Source of the DNA: an uncultured Bacteroidales bacterium
Lineage (GTDB): Bacteria; Bacteroidota; Bacteroidia; Bacteroidales; Paludibacteraceae
DNA: 64,000 nt
NCBI GenBank assembly: GCA_934728255.1
Contig: CAKVEC010000007.1
Coordinates: forward strand, 60,750 to 124,749
Reading direction: 5' to 3'
The translations under genes were made by a program, and so were the position numbers. Below, piece by piece: positions 1-8,317 of the stretch (position 1 is its first letter; each line of letters opens with the position of its first letter). Under the pieces are notes generated by a model. That model did no database searches and was not told the DNA's origin. It saw nothing but the letters and a program-made list of their open reading frames with translations.

Positions 1-1091
1 CTCAGGTCATGTTTCTTGCGTCCGTACAGGGCATTGGTCGCACCGATACGGGTGGTGAAATAGCCTGCAGGCAAAAAAGCATTCGTCTCTGTTACGCTGT
101 CGATACCGATATTGCTCAGTGGGTCGGGAGCGCACATCACATCATACCGATGGCTATGCTCCATCACCACATTCGTCGCATAAACGGGTATGTATGTGCC
201 TAACCCCGCCGCATCACGTGCCTGCACTACCTCTTCACCGAGTATGTGGCGTATATTCTCTTCTGTAGCCCCCATATCGTGATTGCCCGGTACATAGACC
301 AAGCGGATACCTGCCTTTTGTACGGCTTTCAGCCGGTCTATAATGGTTTGGTTGGCAGCCGCAATAGCATATAGGTACTCGCTTTCGCTCATTGCATCAC
401 CTTTGATGTCGGCAAAGGTCAACAGAGGTGCAGGCGTAACATACTCGTCAAACACATCGCCCAACAGCACCAGTTCGCGATAGCGGTCTGCGTGTGTAAT
501 CAGGTAGTCTATATAGTTGAGCAACAGCGACTTGTTCTCTATAAACCAACTATATCCGTAAGCCTGCGCACGACGGTCATTCATATGTATATCCGATATA
601 ACGGCGGTAATCTGCTTCTTGTCCGTTTGCGGAAGCAACTGTTCCGCCGCAGGCACCAGCATCAGATGGGCATAGCCATAGCGTTTGCCTTCCCTGTAAA
701 GAAGTGTAAGGGCGTGGGGCGTGGTGTAGTCTATATCGCCCAATGTTAGGCGTACACTGTTATGGTCTTGGTCAAATGTAAATTGTGCCCCGCCGTAGTT
801 GTCTATGGGCCATTCTTCGGGCATCACATCGGTATATTCCGCAAGGCGCAGCGAACCGGCTAATTTACCCTTTATGGCACCGCTCTTATAATGCAGTATA
901 TATTCGCGCCGCAGTGGCATTTCTACCAATACTCCATACGCACCGCTCAGTGCCTGCCCGTCTATTTCCCATTCTGCATACGTCTCCAATCCTTCCACGG
1001 GAATACGGTCTTCCACTATCCCTACATAGTCGCACGCTGCCCAAACAAGGCACACACACAACAGACAATCTCTGAAAAGTCGCTTCATCAT
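1..1091 (-). CDS. Calcineurin-like phosphoesterase lipoprotein (3' end outside window)
   Basis: Translated from the minus strand, this is a secreted metallophosphoesterase cut by the window edge (about 363 codons visible). A short hydrophobic leader ends in a WAAC lipobox, so it is probably a lipoprotein. The dinuclear-metal motifs of the calcineurin-like fold appear in order: SDIHMND near residue 160, LGDVFDEY, PGNHD and EHSHRYD. The roughly 150 residues before the catalytic part are a separate N-terminal region I do not recognise. ATGATG gives two possible starts (1091 or 1088); the first overlaps the stop of the upstream RND pump gene by 4 bp, so the two are probably translationally coupled. 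The substrate cannot be told. Fold confidence is high; a link to metal efflux rests only on operon position. Confidence 0.85.
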   Translation of the reverse strand, partial: MMKRLFRDCLLCVCLVWAACDYVGIVEDRIPVEGLETYAEWEIDGQALSGAYGVLVEMPLRREYILHYKSGAIKGKLAGSLRLAEYTDVMPEEWPIDNYGGAQFTFDQDHNSVRLTLGDIDYTTPHALTLLYREGKRYGYAHLMLVPAAEQLLPQTDKKQITAVISDIHMNDRRAQAYGYSWFIENKSLLLNYIDYLITHADRYRELVLLGDVFDEYVTPAPLLTFADIKGDAMSESEYLYAIAAANQTIIDRLKAVQKAGIRLVYVPGNHDMGATEENIRHILGEEVVQARDAAGLGTYIPVYATNVVMEHSHRYDVMCAPDPLSNIGIDSVTETNAFLPAGYFTTRIGATNALYGRKKHDL

Positions 1092-4000
1092 TTATTGTCG
1101 GTATGGGGATGACGCGCTTCGACGAGGGAGTACATGATAGGGATGATGAAGCCGTTGAGCAACGTAGAGGACAAGAGTCCGAAGAGGATGACCTTTGCCA
1201 TGGGGCTCTGTATCTCGTTGCCCGGGAGGTCGCCGCCGAGTGCCAGCGGGATAAGCGACAATGCAGTGGTGAGAGCGGTCATCAGGATTGGGTTCAGCCT
1301 GTCCGCCGAGCCCCGGACGATACGCTCATGCAGCGGCAGTCCCTCGCGGGAGAGGTCGTTGTACCGCTCGATGAGCAGCATACCGTTGCGCGTGGCGATA
1401 CCGAAGAGCGAGATGAAACCTATCAGCGCGGGGATACTCAGCACACCGCCGTCCAAGGCAACCGCCAGCACACCGCCCATCAGCGCCAACGGCAGGTTGC
1501 ACAGCACGACCACCGCCTGACGCATATCCCGGAACTGCATAAACAGCAACAGGAAGATGACTATCAACGCCCCTATCGTAGCCAGCGCAATCGTGCGGGA
1601 CGCTTTCTCCTCACTCTCGAACTGACCGCCGTACTCGATATGGTAGCCCTCGGGCAGCGTGATTTGTTCGCTGATAATCCGCTGTATATCGTTCACCGCC
1701 CCGCGCAGGTCTCCGTTGGTTACATTGGCAGAGACGACCAACTTGCGGCTCACGTTCTCGCGGTTGATGGTGTTCGGTCCCATAGCGGAGCGCACGTCCG
1801 CCAGCGACGAGAGCGGTACAGCCGCCGTGGCGGTAGAGATACAGATGTCGCGTATATCGTCCATAGTGGCACGCTCTGCGGGGTTGAGGCGCACAACGAG
1901 GTCGAAGGCTTTGCTGCCCTCATAGACCTGCGACACCACGCTGCCGCCCAGCAGCACGTCTATCTGCTCGGCGAACTCGGCAGGCGAGATGCCGTACCGC
2001 GCCAGTATATCGCGCCGCGGAGTGATGAGCAACTGCGGACGTTCCACCTGCTGCTCCACGTTCAAATCCGCCACGCCGTCCACGCCGGCGATAGCCGTTT
2101 TTATCTGATTGCCCAGTTGGTACATCTTGTTGAGGTCGGTACCGAACACCTTGATGGCGATGTTGGACTGCGTACCCGACAGCATGGCATCGATACGGTG
2201 GGAGATAGGCTGCCCTATCTCCAAGTTGATGCCCGAGAGGACACTCATCTTTTGGCGTATCTCCGCCATCACCTCCTCTTTGGAGCGGTCTTTGAGTTCA
2301 AACGGCGCTTCTATCTCCGAAGTGTTCACGCCCAAGGCGTGTTCGTCCAGTTCGGCACGCCCCGTCTTACGAGCCACGGTCTTTATCTCGGGCACCGAGA
2401 GCAGTATCTCCTCCGCCTTGCGCCCTATGGCGTCCGATTCCTCGAGCGACACGCCCGGCAGGGTGCTTACATTGATAGTGAAAGAGCCCTCGTTGAAGCC
2501 CGGCAGGAAACTGTGTCCGAAGAAGCAGAACCCTACCGCCGCCGCGGCGAAGAGCGAGAACGTAACGCCTAATACCGCTTTCTTGTGCACCAAGGCAGCC
2601 TCCAAGGCACGGGTATATACCTTGCGCAAGCCCTGTACCAGCCGCGGTTCGCGGTCGGCATGGCGCATAGCACGCTCCGTGCCGAGCAGGTAGGAGCACA
2701 GCACGGGCGTCAGCGTCAGTGCGACTAATGTGGAGGCGAACAGCGACACGATAAACGCCACGCCGAGCGGCGCGAGCATACGTCCCTCCATACCCGACAA
2801 GAGGAACAGCGGCACGAAACTGACCACAATGATAAACGTGGAGTTGATAACGGGCATACGTACCTCATACGATGCATTGAACACCACCTCGCGCACCGGC
2901 AGCCGCTTCTCCCGTGGCAACAGGGCGTTCTGCCGCAGGTGCTTATACACATTCTCCACGTCCACTATCGCGTCGTCCACCAACGAGCCGATGGCTATCG
3001 CCATACCTCCGATACTCATCGTGTTGATATTCAGTCCGAAAAGGCGCATGACGAGTATCGTTATCAGTAGCGACATAGGTATCGAGACGAGCGAGATAAG
3101 CGTCGTGCGTCCGTTCTGCAGGAATATGAACAGCACCAGTATGACAAACAATGCCCCCTCCCAGAGCGACTTCTTGATATTGCCGATAGAACTGTCGATG
3201 AAGTTCTTCTGGCGGAAGATGTCGGTCGAAACCACCACATCGGCGGGCAGTTGCGTCTTCAGTTCCTCCACCGCCTTGTCCAAATGCTCCGTGAGTTCGA
3301 TAGTGCCGGTGTTCGGCTGCTTGGTGACGGTCAGCAGTACGGCGGGTTTGCCCTTCACCGATGCCACGCCCAACTTAGGCGTCTGGGCACCGATAGCCAC
3401 CGTAGCTACCTGCTCCAAGCGCACCGTACCGCCATCGGTGGTGGGTACGGCAGCCTGTCCGAGCAAGTCGAGGTCGTTGGTGGAGAGTGCGCCACGGATG
3501 ATGTACTCGTTGCCGTACTCGTAGAGTACGCCGCCCGAAGCGTTTTGGTTCATACCGCGCACGGAAGCGAGCAGATCGTCGAGTGCCACGTGGTAGGTGC
3601 GCATACGGTTGGGGTCAATCTGTATCTGGTACTCGCGTATATCGCCGCCCATGACCGCCACCTGCGCCACGCCGCCCGTGGAGAGCAGCCGCGGACGTAT
3701 CGTCCAGTCGGCAAGGGTGCGCAACTGCTCCTGCGTGGTCGCCGAGTCGGCGGTCAGACCGATAATCAGCACCTCACCGAGGATAGACGACTGCGGACCC
3801 AGTATAGGTCGCCCCACATAGTCGGGCAACGCCTCCGACACCGTGGCGAGTTTCTCGCTCACTATCTGCCGGGCGCGGTAGATGTCCGTACCCCAGTCAA
3901 ACTCCACCCATACCACCGAGAAACCCGTGGTGGACGACGAGCGCACGCGCCGCACATCGGTCGCCCCGTTCACCGCCGTCTCTATAGGGAACGTTACCAA

Positions 4001-4189
4001 TCGCTCCACTTCCTCGGGCGCCATACCCGTGGCTTCGGTCATCACCACCACCGTGGGGGCGTTCAGGTCGGGGAACACGTCCACGTCCATCTCACGCACG
4101 TTGTACACGCCCGCACAGAGGATAATCAACGCCGCCACCACAATGGCAAGCCTGTTCTGCAAAGCAAACCGGATAATTTTATTCAGCAT
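1088..4189 (-). CDS. cusA: Heavy-metal efflux RND pump, CusA/CzcA family
   Basis: About 1,033 residues, the usual length for the inner-membrane pump of an HME-type RND system exporting Cu/Ag or Zn/Co/Ni/Cd ions by proton exchange. Visible hallmarks: first membrane helix (AIVVAALIILCAGVYNV), two large periplasmic loops, the GSLVDDAIVDVENVYKHLR segment around TM4 with the acidic residues of proton relay, and a second TM cluster near residues 860-1020. ATG at 4189 is preferred over an in-frame TTG at 4195. It starts 20 bp after the esterase stop and overlaps the phosphoesterase gene. Its adaptor (8315-9472) is not adjacent, and no TolC-like outer-membrane factor is seen. The metal is not predictable here. 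Confidence 0.93.
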   Translation of the reverse strand: MLNKIIRFALQNRLAIVVAALIILCAGVYNVREMDVDVFPDLNAPTVVVMTEATGMAPEEVERLVTFPIETAVNGATDVRRVRSSSTTGFSVVWVEFDWGTDIYRARQIVSEKLATVSEALPDYVGRPILGPQSSILGEVLIIGLTADSATTQEQLRTLADWTIRPRLLSTGGVAQVAVMGGDIREYQIQIDPNRMRTYHVALDDLLASVRGMNQNASGGVLYEYGNEYIIRGALSTNDLDLLGQAAVPTTDGGTVRLEQVATVAIGAQTPKLGVASVKGKPAVLLTVTKQPNTGTIELTEHLDKAVEELKTQLPADVVVSTDIFRQKNFIDSSIGNIKKSLWEGALFVILVLFIFLQNGRTTLISLVSIPMSLLITILVMRLFGLNINTMSIGGMAIAIGSLVDDAIVDVENVYKHLRQNALLPREKRLPVREVVFNASYEVRMPVINSTFIIVVSFVPLFLLSGMEGRMLAPLGVAFIVSLFASTLVALTLTPVLCSYLLGTERAMRHADREPRLVQGLRKVYTRALEAALVHKKAVLGVTFSLFAAAAVGFCFFGHSFLPGFNEGSFTINVSTLPGVSLEESDAIGRKAEEILLSVPEIKTVARKTGRAELDEHALGVNTSEIEAPFELKDRSKEEVMAEIRQKMSVLSGINLEIGQPISHRIDAMLSGTQSNIAIKVFGTDLNKMYQLGNQIKTAIAGVDGVADLNVEQQVERPQLLITPRRDILARYGISPAEFAEQIDVLLGGSVVSQVYEGSKAFDLVVRLNPAERATMDDIRDICISTATAAVPLSSLADVRSAMGPNTINRENVSRKLVVSANVTNGDLRGAVNDIQRIISEQITLPEGYHIEYGGQFESEEKASRTIALATIGALIVIFLLLFMQFRDMRQAVVVLCNLPLALMGGVLAVALDGGVLSIPALIGFISLFGIATRNGMLLIERYNDLSREGLPLHERIVRGSADRLNPILMTALTTALSLIPLALGGDLPGNEIQSPMAKVILFGLLSSTLLNGFIIPIMYSLVEARHPHTDNK

Positions 4190-4209
4190 ACACAATACTT
4201 TTATTTCAC

Positions 4210-5055
4210 TCAGAATACTACTTTCTTTCCCCTATGGATATATACGCCGTGGCTCAGCGGTACAGCGAACCGCCTTCCCGACAGGTCATACCACGCCTCG
4301 TCGGTAGTATCAGTCGGGGGTGTTGTCAGGTTGGTGGTCTGTCCCCGCTTGTGGCTGAATACCCAATCCAACCGCGCCGCGGAGTAACTCTGCATACAAG
4401 TGGTCTCGTGCGTCCAGCCCGCCACAGTCTCATACCTGACCTCGTCGCCCATAGCCTCCAACTGTCCGACCAGCGTCTCCACCGTTGTGCGCACATCGCT
4501 GCCCATTATCTTGTCCGCCAGTCCCATCACGGTATAGACCGGCGTAGTGGCGATATTCTCTGCACTCATCCCTTTCGGGTTGCCTGCACACGGCATAGCC
4601 GCAGCGAAGTATGCGGGGTAAAGCGACAGCATTTTCCATGTCCCTGTGCCGCCCATACTGCCGCCGAAGATATAGATGCGTGTTGTGTCTGCTGCCTCCT
4701 GTTGCGCCACATAGTCTATCAGCCGTTTCACATCGCTTGCCATTCCGCCCCAACCTTTGGTGCGGTTGCTGCATTGCGGTACTACAAAAACAGCAGGCAG
4801 GGCTTGCTCTATCAGGTACTGTGCTATTGAGTCTATACCAGGCTCGCTCATCTGCGTCTCGTTGTCTGTGCCGCAACTGCTGCCTCCATGCAGGTAAATG
4901 ACCAACATCGGGTTCTCGCCCGCTATCCGCATTTGCCGGTAGGGCAATACCGCTCCGCTATTCAGCGGAAACTGCTCTTTGGTGAACACCGTCTCCGTCT
5001 GTGCCATAGCCCCAAGGCTCAGCACGCACATCAGTGCCAATACTATCCGTTTCAT
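4210..5055 (-). CDS. Secreted alpha/beta-hydrolase (esterase/depolymerase-like) with Por-type C-terminal tail
   Basis: 281 residues with a signal peptide ending in AMAQ. The alpha/beta-hydrolase core has an oxyanion-hole HGGSS segment near residue 56 and a nucleophile elbow GGSMGGTGTW near residue 150; WTHETTC near residue 220 probably supplies the catalytic His. This resembles PHB-depolymerase/feruloyl-esterase-like Bacteroidetes enzymes; the substrate is unknown. The last ~30 residues (WYDLSGRRF ... GVYIHRGKKVVF) look like the short C-terminal signal of type IX secretion cargo, which would place the enzyme at the cell surface. Its start overlaps the sigma-factor stop by 4 bp. Confidence 0.82.
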   Translation of the reverse strand: MKRIVLALMCVLSLGAMAQTETVFTKEQFPLNSGAVLPYRQMRIAGENPMLVIYLHGGSSCGTDNETQMSEPGIDSIAQYLIEQALPAVFVVPQCSNRTKGWGGMASDVKRLIDYVAQQEAADTTRIYIFGGSMGGTGTWKMLSLYPAYFAAAMPCAGNPKGMSAENIATTPVYTVMGLADKIMGSDVRTTVETLVGQLEAMGDEVRYETVAGWTHETTCMQSYSAARLDWVFSHKRGQTTNLTTPPTDTTDEAWYDLSGRRFAVPLSHGVYIHRGKKVVF

Positions 5056-5672
5056 CGTTCCAAGAATAAATCATCATTTGCAAACTCCGCCCAATCATCC
5101 GAGGCATACACTATCTCTCCCGCCGAAGGTTTGTTCTCGTATATTCCATAGGCAATTCCGAGAGTAACCACCAGCAGTACCGACGACACCATTGCCGTCA
5201 GCCAACTGCTGATTTTGCGCTTCGCCAGACTGTAGTTGGTCTTCGCCGCCCCTACCGTCGATTGGGTAATCTCGGCTATCTCTTCATACGACATATCCTC
5301 GTGGTAGCGCAGGTTGAATATCGCCCGTTGCGTGGGCGGCAGGCGCAATATGGTCTGCTCTAATCGTGCCAGCAACTCCTGTCCAAGTTCTATATCGGGT
5401 TCGCTATGCAATGTCTGCAATACCGATTCGTCCACATCGTCTATTGCTTCTGATGGTTGCTCATTGCGAAGCCACATATAGGCGCAGTTGGTCGCCACAC
5501 GATACAGATACGCCCGCTCGGAGGACTGCTCGCGCAGTTCTCCGATATGGGTGTACACCTGCAGCCATGTGTTTTGCAGCACGTCCTTGGCGTCCTCGCT
5601 GTTGCGGAGCATACGCCTCAGATAGCGGTACAGCGGCTGGTTATATGTCTTGACCAATCTGTCAATCATCAT
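5052..5672 (-). CDS. ECF sigma factor with C-terminal membrane anchor
   Basis: 206 residues. Region 2 (DAKDVLQNTWLQVY, near residue 27) and region 4 (MSYEEIAEITQSTVGAAKT, near residue 125) define a sigma-70 family ECF factor. After region 4 the chain continues into a clear transmembrane helix (AMVSSVLLVVTLGIAYGIY, about 163-182) and a short acidic tail ending YASDDWAEFANDDLFLER. In many Bacteroidetes loci such a TM-plus-acidic-tail segment belongs to a separate small protein next to the sigma gene; here it seems fused on. ATGATG allows starts at 5672 or 5669 and overlaps the Spy-like gene stop. Inference: a membrane-tethered sigma factor, released or activated by an envelope signal. Confidence 0.88.
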   Translation of the reverse strand: MMIDRLVKTYNQPLYRYLRRMLRNSEDAKDVLQNTWLQVYTHIGELREQSSERAYLYRVATNCAYMWLRNEQPSEAIDDVDESVLQTLHSEPDIELGQELLARLEQTILRLPPTQRAIFNLRYHEDMSYEEIAEITQSTVGAAKTNYSLAKRKISSWLTAMVSSVLLVVTLGIAYGIYENKPSAGEIVYASDDWAEFANDDLFLER

Positions 5673-6097
5673 TTATTCTGCTTTTGCAACTGCCCTTTGC
5701 GCACCTGCTCATCGTCATAAATCCGCTGTATCTGCGATGGGGCGAGTACGGTACGCAACTTGTGGTAGTACTCCTCGCGGATATTCAGAATGCTCCGCTG
5801 ACGCTCAAAGCGGCTGCGTATAGCCGCCTCTATCTCATCCTCGGTCGGAGCGGCAGGCGACTTGTCTTTTTTGTATAGAAGTTTCACGCCTTGCAGTTTC
5901 TTGCTGTAGTCGGTGTAGATATTGCGGAAACGCTCCGCCTGTTCACCCTCCAAACCGAACTGCGTAATGTACGCATTCGTCTGCTCGGTTAACTGTTGTT
6001 CGCGGGCAGCACGTTTCTGTTCCTTGCCCGAGTTGTCTTCTGCTACGATACTCATACTGCATACCAGTACAAGCATCATAATGAAATAACGTTTCAT
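5669..6097 (-). CDS. Spy/CpxP-like periplasmic protein, possible metal or envelope-stress sensor
   Basis: 142 residues from ATG 6097. A longer reading frame extends upstream, but 6097 precedes a good signal peptide (MKRYFIMMLVLVCSMSIVAE). The mature part is highly charged and helical, with paired segments (LEGEQAERFRNIYTDYSKKL and LAPSQIQRIYDDEQVRKGQL) as in the LTxxQ/Spy and heavy-metal-sensor families. It is first in a run of coupled genes (Spy-like, sigma, esterase, RND pump, phosphoesterase). In the Cnr system of Cupriavidus a related periplasmic sensor (CnrX) controls an ECF sigma factor that drives an RND pump; the neighbours suggest an analogous role. No sequence motif proves metal binding. 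Confidence 0.75.
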   Translation of the reverse strand: MKRYFIMMLVLVCSMSIVAEDNSGKEQKRAAREQQLTEQTNAYITQFGLEGEQAERFRNIYTDYSKKLQGVKLLYKKDKSPAAPTEDEIEAAIRSRFERQRSILNIREEYYHKLRTVLAPSQIQRIYDDEQVRKGQLQKQNK

Positions 6098-6228
6098 ACT
6101 TGTTGTTTTTTTAGAGTTTAACTTATGGTTTAGAAATGCACTTCTATCTGTAAGATGCACTCAACCGCCAAAAGTTAAATCTCAAATGTATTTTTTCTAC
6201 CGACTAAATCGTAATTCTCAATTCATAA

Positions 6229-6825
6229 TCACAAGTATCTTCTTACTTTCTTGCAGTACGCTTCATAGTCTGCCCCGAAGGTGGCGCGGCAGTAGGACTC
6301 CTCTTGGAGTATCTGCAAGTGGAGCATTACCACGGGAAAGAGGGCGAAGACCAAGTGCAGCAGGTTCGGGAACGCCAGCAACAGCCCGATATACACCAGG
6401 TCGAACCCTACGAAAGCGGGATTGCGGCTGATGCGATAGATACCGCTTTGCACCAATTGCGTTTGGTCTTTCTCGGGTATGCCCGCCCGCCAACTGTCCG
6501 CCATGGTCAGCACGGCGATGATGAAAAACACCAGTCCCGATGCTGCTATCACCAGTCCCGCCCATTGCAAGGCAGGGCAATCCCGCAACTGCGGAATCAG
6601 TGTCCATTGTGGGAAAACAATGATACTCACTACTTCCACCGGCACGACCAACAGAGTGGCTATGCCCATCAGCCGCTCTATCCGCAGCACCCGTTTGGGT
6701 TTGCTGCCGACACCGATTTGGTTGGTCTGTATGCTCTGTCTGCGTTGGGCGGCTTTCTTGCCGAAATAGACCGCATAGAAGTTTGCCAGCAAGGCAAGGG
6801 CTGTTATCTTGGCTATCATAATCAT
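6229..6825 (-). CDS. Isoprenylcysteine methyltransferase-like membrane protein
   Basis: 198 residues with five or so hydrophobic segments and the C-terminal signature of the ICMT/PEMT-type integral membrane methyltransferases: GIYRISRNPAFVGFDLVYIG (about 129-148) followed by EESYCRATFGADYEAYCKKV. These bind S-adenosylmethionine in the C-terminal helices; bacterial members mostly have unknown substrates. The gene starts one base after the stop of the S41 peptidase gene, so the two form an operon. There is no sign that it belongs with the flanking metal-efflux genes. Confidence 0.85.
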   Translation of the reverse strand: MIMIAKITALALLANFYAVYFGKKAAQRRQSIQTNQIGVGSKPKRVLRIERLMGIATLLVVPVEVVSIIVFPQWTLIPQLRDCPALQWAGLVIAASGLVFFIIAVLTMADSWRAGIPEKDQTQLVQSGIYRISRNPAFVGFDLVYIGLLLAFPNLLHLVFALFPVVMLHLQILQEESYCRATFGADYEAYCKKVRRYL

Positions 6826-6826
6826 T

Positions 6827-7999
6827 TTACTTTTTGTTCGCTTTGTAAGCCCCTCCTTTGGAGGGGTTGGGGGAGGTCAGAGTTTTGTCGGGTCGTTCTG
6901 TTATGTATCGTACCCAACTGTCTATGTTGTCGGTCAGCGTGTCGGGGTATGGCAGTTCGATACGTAAGTCGGGTGCGATGCCCGAGGCTTTGCTCGGGTG
7001 TCCGTTGCGCAGGAATAGCGATGACACCGTGTTCGGGTAGAAGATTTGTATGCGGCTGTTTGGCAAATGGAAGGGGAATAGGTTGCCCGTCTCGGACGCC
7101 CCTGCGCTGTTCTCTTTGCCGTAGATAGTGTATCGCTCGCGGGCGGTGTAGTTCTGCGCAACGCGCAGGATAGTCTCTGCCGAACTGGCGGTTTTGCGGT
7201 CGATAATAAACGATATATGTATCCGTGCGTCGTGTGCGGGGATGGCTTCGTCGTCATCGCCCTCGTCCGCGCCGACCTGCAGGAAAGAGGGCGCGGGGTT
7301 GTCGTGGTCGGAAATGACAGCCAATGCCCCGTCCTGCATAGCGGGGTGGTAGCGGTTGGCGTGGGTGTTGCGGAACCAGTAGGTCTCGGGCACGGCGGCT
7401 TGGTGGTCGATGAGCAGAGGCAGAAGCGGCATCCATATCATATCGCTGCCACCGCTGTTGCCGCGCAAGTCTATGATGAGGTGCTTGCAACCGCTTTGCA
7501 GGAACGATTCCACCGCCTGCGACACCCACTCGTTGGTGGGGTTCTGCCCCGCGCATGAGGGTATGCGCAGCAGCCATGTCTTCTTGTTCACGCGTTGCGA
7601 CACCGCCTGCGGCGCATAGTTCATCAGTTGCTGGTAGTCAGGTGTGTCGCGGCGTTTATAGACCTGCCAAAAAAGACGCTCGTCCACATAGAAATGGGCA
7701 TCGAACTGCGCATTGAACCAATAGACATACTCGCACGCGGCTTGCCGTATGCCCCACTCGCCGCTGCTGATCTTCAGCCCGAAAGAGTCTTTCATCGCCT
7801 GATAGGGAGCGGCATACCCCGCCTGCATAATCGCAGGGAACGCGGCATAGTTCGCCTCGGTGTATGCAACCAAATAAGCAAAATCCTGCTTGTTCCGCGT
7901 GATGCTGTCCTGCTGTATGTACGTCTCCGCGGTGGCGGTGATACCGGCAGTGAGCAAGGCTGCTATGACAAAAAGGCTCTTGTACAAAATCTTTTTCAT
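6827..7999 (-). CDS. Secreted S41 family (tail-specific protease-like) peptidase
   Basis: 390 residues with a signal peptide (cleavage near TATA-ET). The S41 catalytic region is recognisable: LIIDLRGNSGGSDMIW (about 175-190) and IDRKTASSAETILRVAQNY with the probable nucleophile serine near residue 268. An N-terminal helical part is present but no obvious PDZ domain. The C-terminus reads TLTSPNPSKGGAYKANKK, where SPNPSKGG is encoded by a copy of the dispersed palindromic repeat at 6848-6879, so the last ~15 residues are probably repeat-derived. Overlap-style spacing (1 bp) links it to the ICMT-like gene. The substrate is unknown. Confidence 0.85.
   Translation of the reverse strand: MKKILYKSLFVIAALLTAGITATAETYIQQDSITRNKQDFAYLVAYTEANYAAFPAIMQAGYAAPYQAMKDSFGLKISSGEWGIRQAACEYVYWFNAQFDAHFYVDERLFWQVYKRRDTPDYQQLMNYAPQAVSQRVNKKTWLLRIPSCAGQNPTNEWVSQAVESFLQSGCKHLIIDLRGNSGGSDMIWMPLLPLLIDHQAAVPETYWFRNTHANRYHPAMQDGALAVISDHDNPAPSFLQVGADEGDDDEAIPAHDARIHISFIIDRKTASSAETILRVAQNYTARERYTIYGKENSAGASETGNLFPFHLPNSRIQIFYPNTVSSLFLRNGHPSKASGIAPDLRIELPYPDTLTDNIDSWVRYITERPDKTLTSPNPSKGGAYKANKK
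6848..6879. repeat. Dispersed repeat R1 (AGCCCCTCCTTTGGAGGGG family), copy 1
   Basis: AGCCCCTCC-TTT-GGAGGGG hairpin followed by a G-rich arm ending AGGTCA. It overlaps the 3' end of the S41 peptidase gene and is translated there. Other copies are at 8287, 12632, 52045 and 52129. Confidence 0.85.
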
Positions 8000-8314
8000 A
8001 CTATTGTTATTGGGTCTTTTGTAAACGGGCGGCTACGCCGCATTGTCACAGATTATCCATAAATTTTATATCTGATGATGATACTATATTTGTATTTCAT
8101 TAACATTACATCAGTTGCCTATCCCTTGCGCATCCATTGCGTATCCTATGCTGTTTGACACGGGGAAGAGGCGATGGAGATGTATAATTATTTTAATACT
8201 ATATGCATGGTTTATATAGTCATTAAACTGCCACATTTACCACCTTTCTGAAATTTACCACCATTTTACGGGTATCCGTTCTATTGAGCCCCTCCTTTGG
8301 AGGGGTTTGGGAGG
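8000..8314. other. Gene-free stretch between adaptor and S41 genes
   Basis: About 315 bp, AT-rich in the middle, with no supportable gene. It holds a small GCGGC-TAC-GCCGC hairpin near 8028-8042 and R1 copy 2 at its right end. No promoter matching the -33/-7 form seen elsewhere was found for the S41 gene. Confidence 0.6.
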
Positions 8315-8317
8315 TCA
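8287..8317. repeat. Dispersed repeat R1, copy 2
   Basis: AGCCCCTCCTTTGGAGGGG plus GGGAGGTCA, the same orientation as copy 1. It abuts the stop codon of the His-rich adaptor gene. Confidence 0.85.

Noticed and set aside
1103..2572. Long plus-strand ORF opposite the RND pump
   Set aside because: Mirrors the pump's codon usage; no ribosome site or homology-like motifs.
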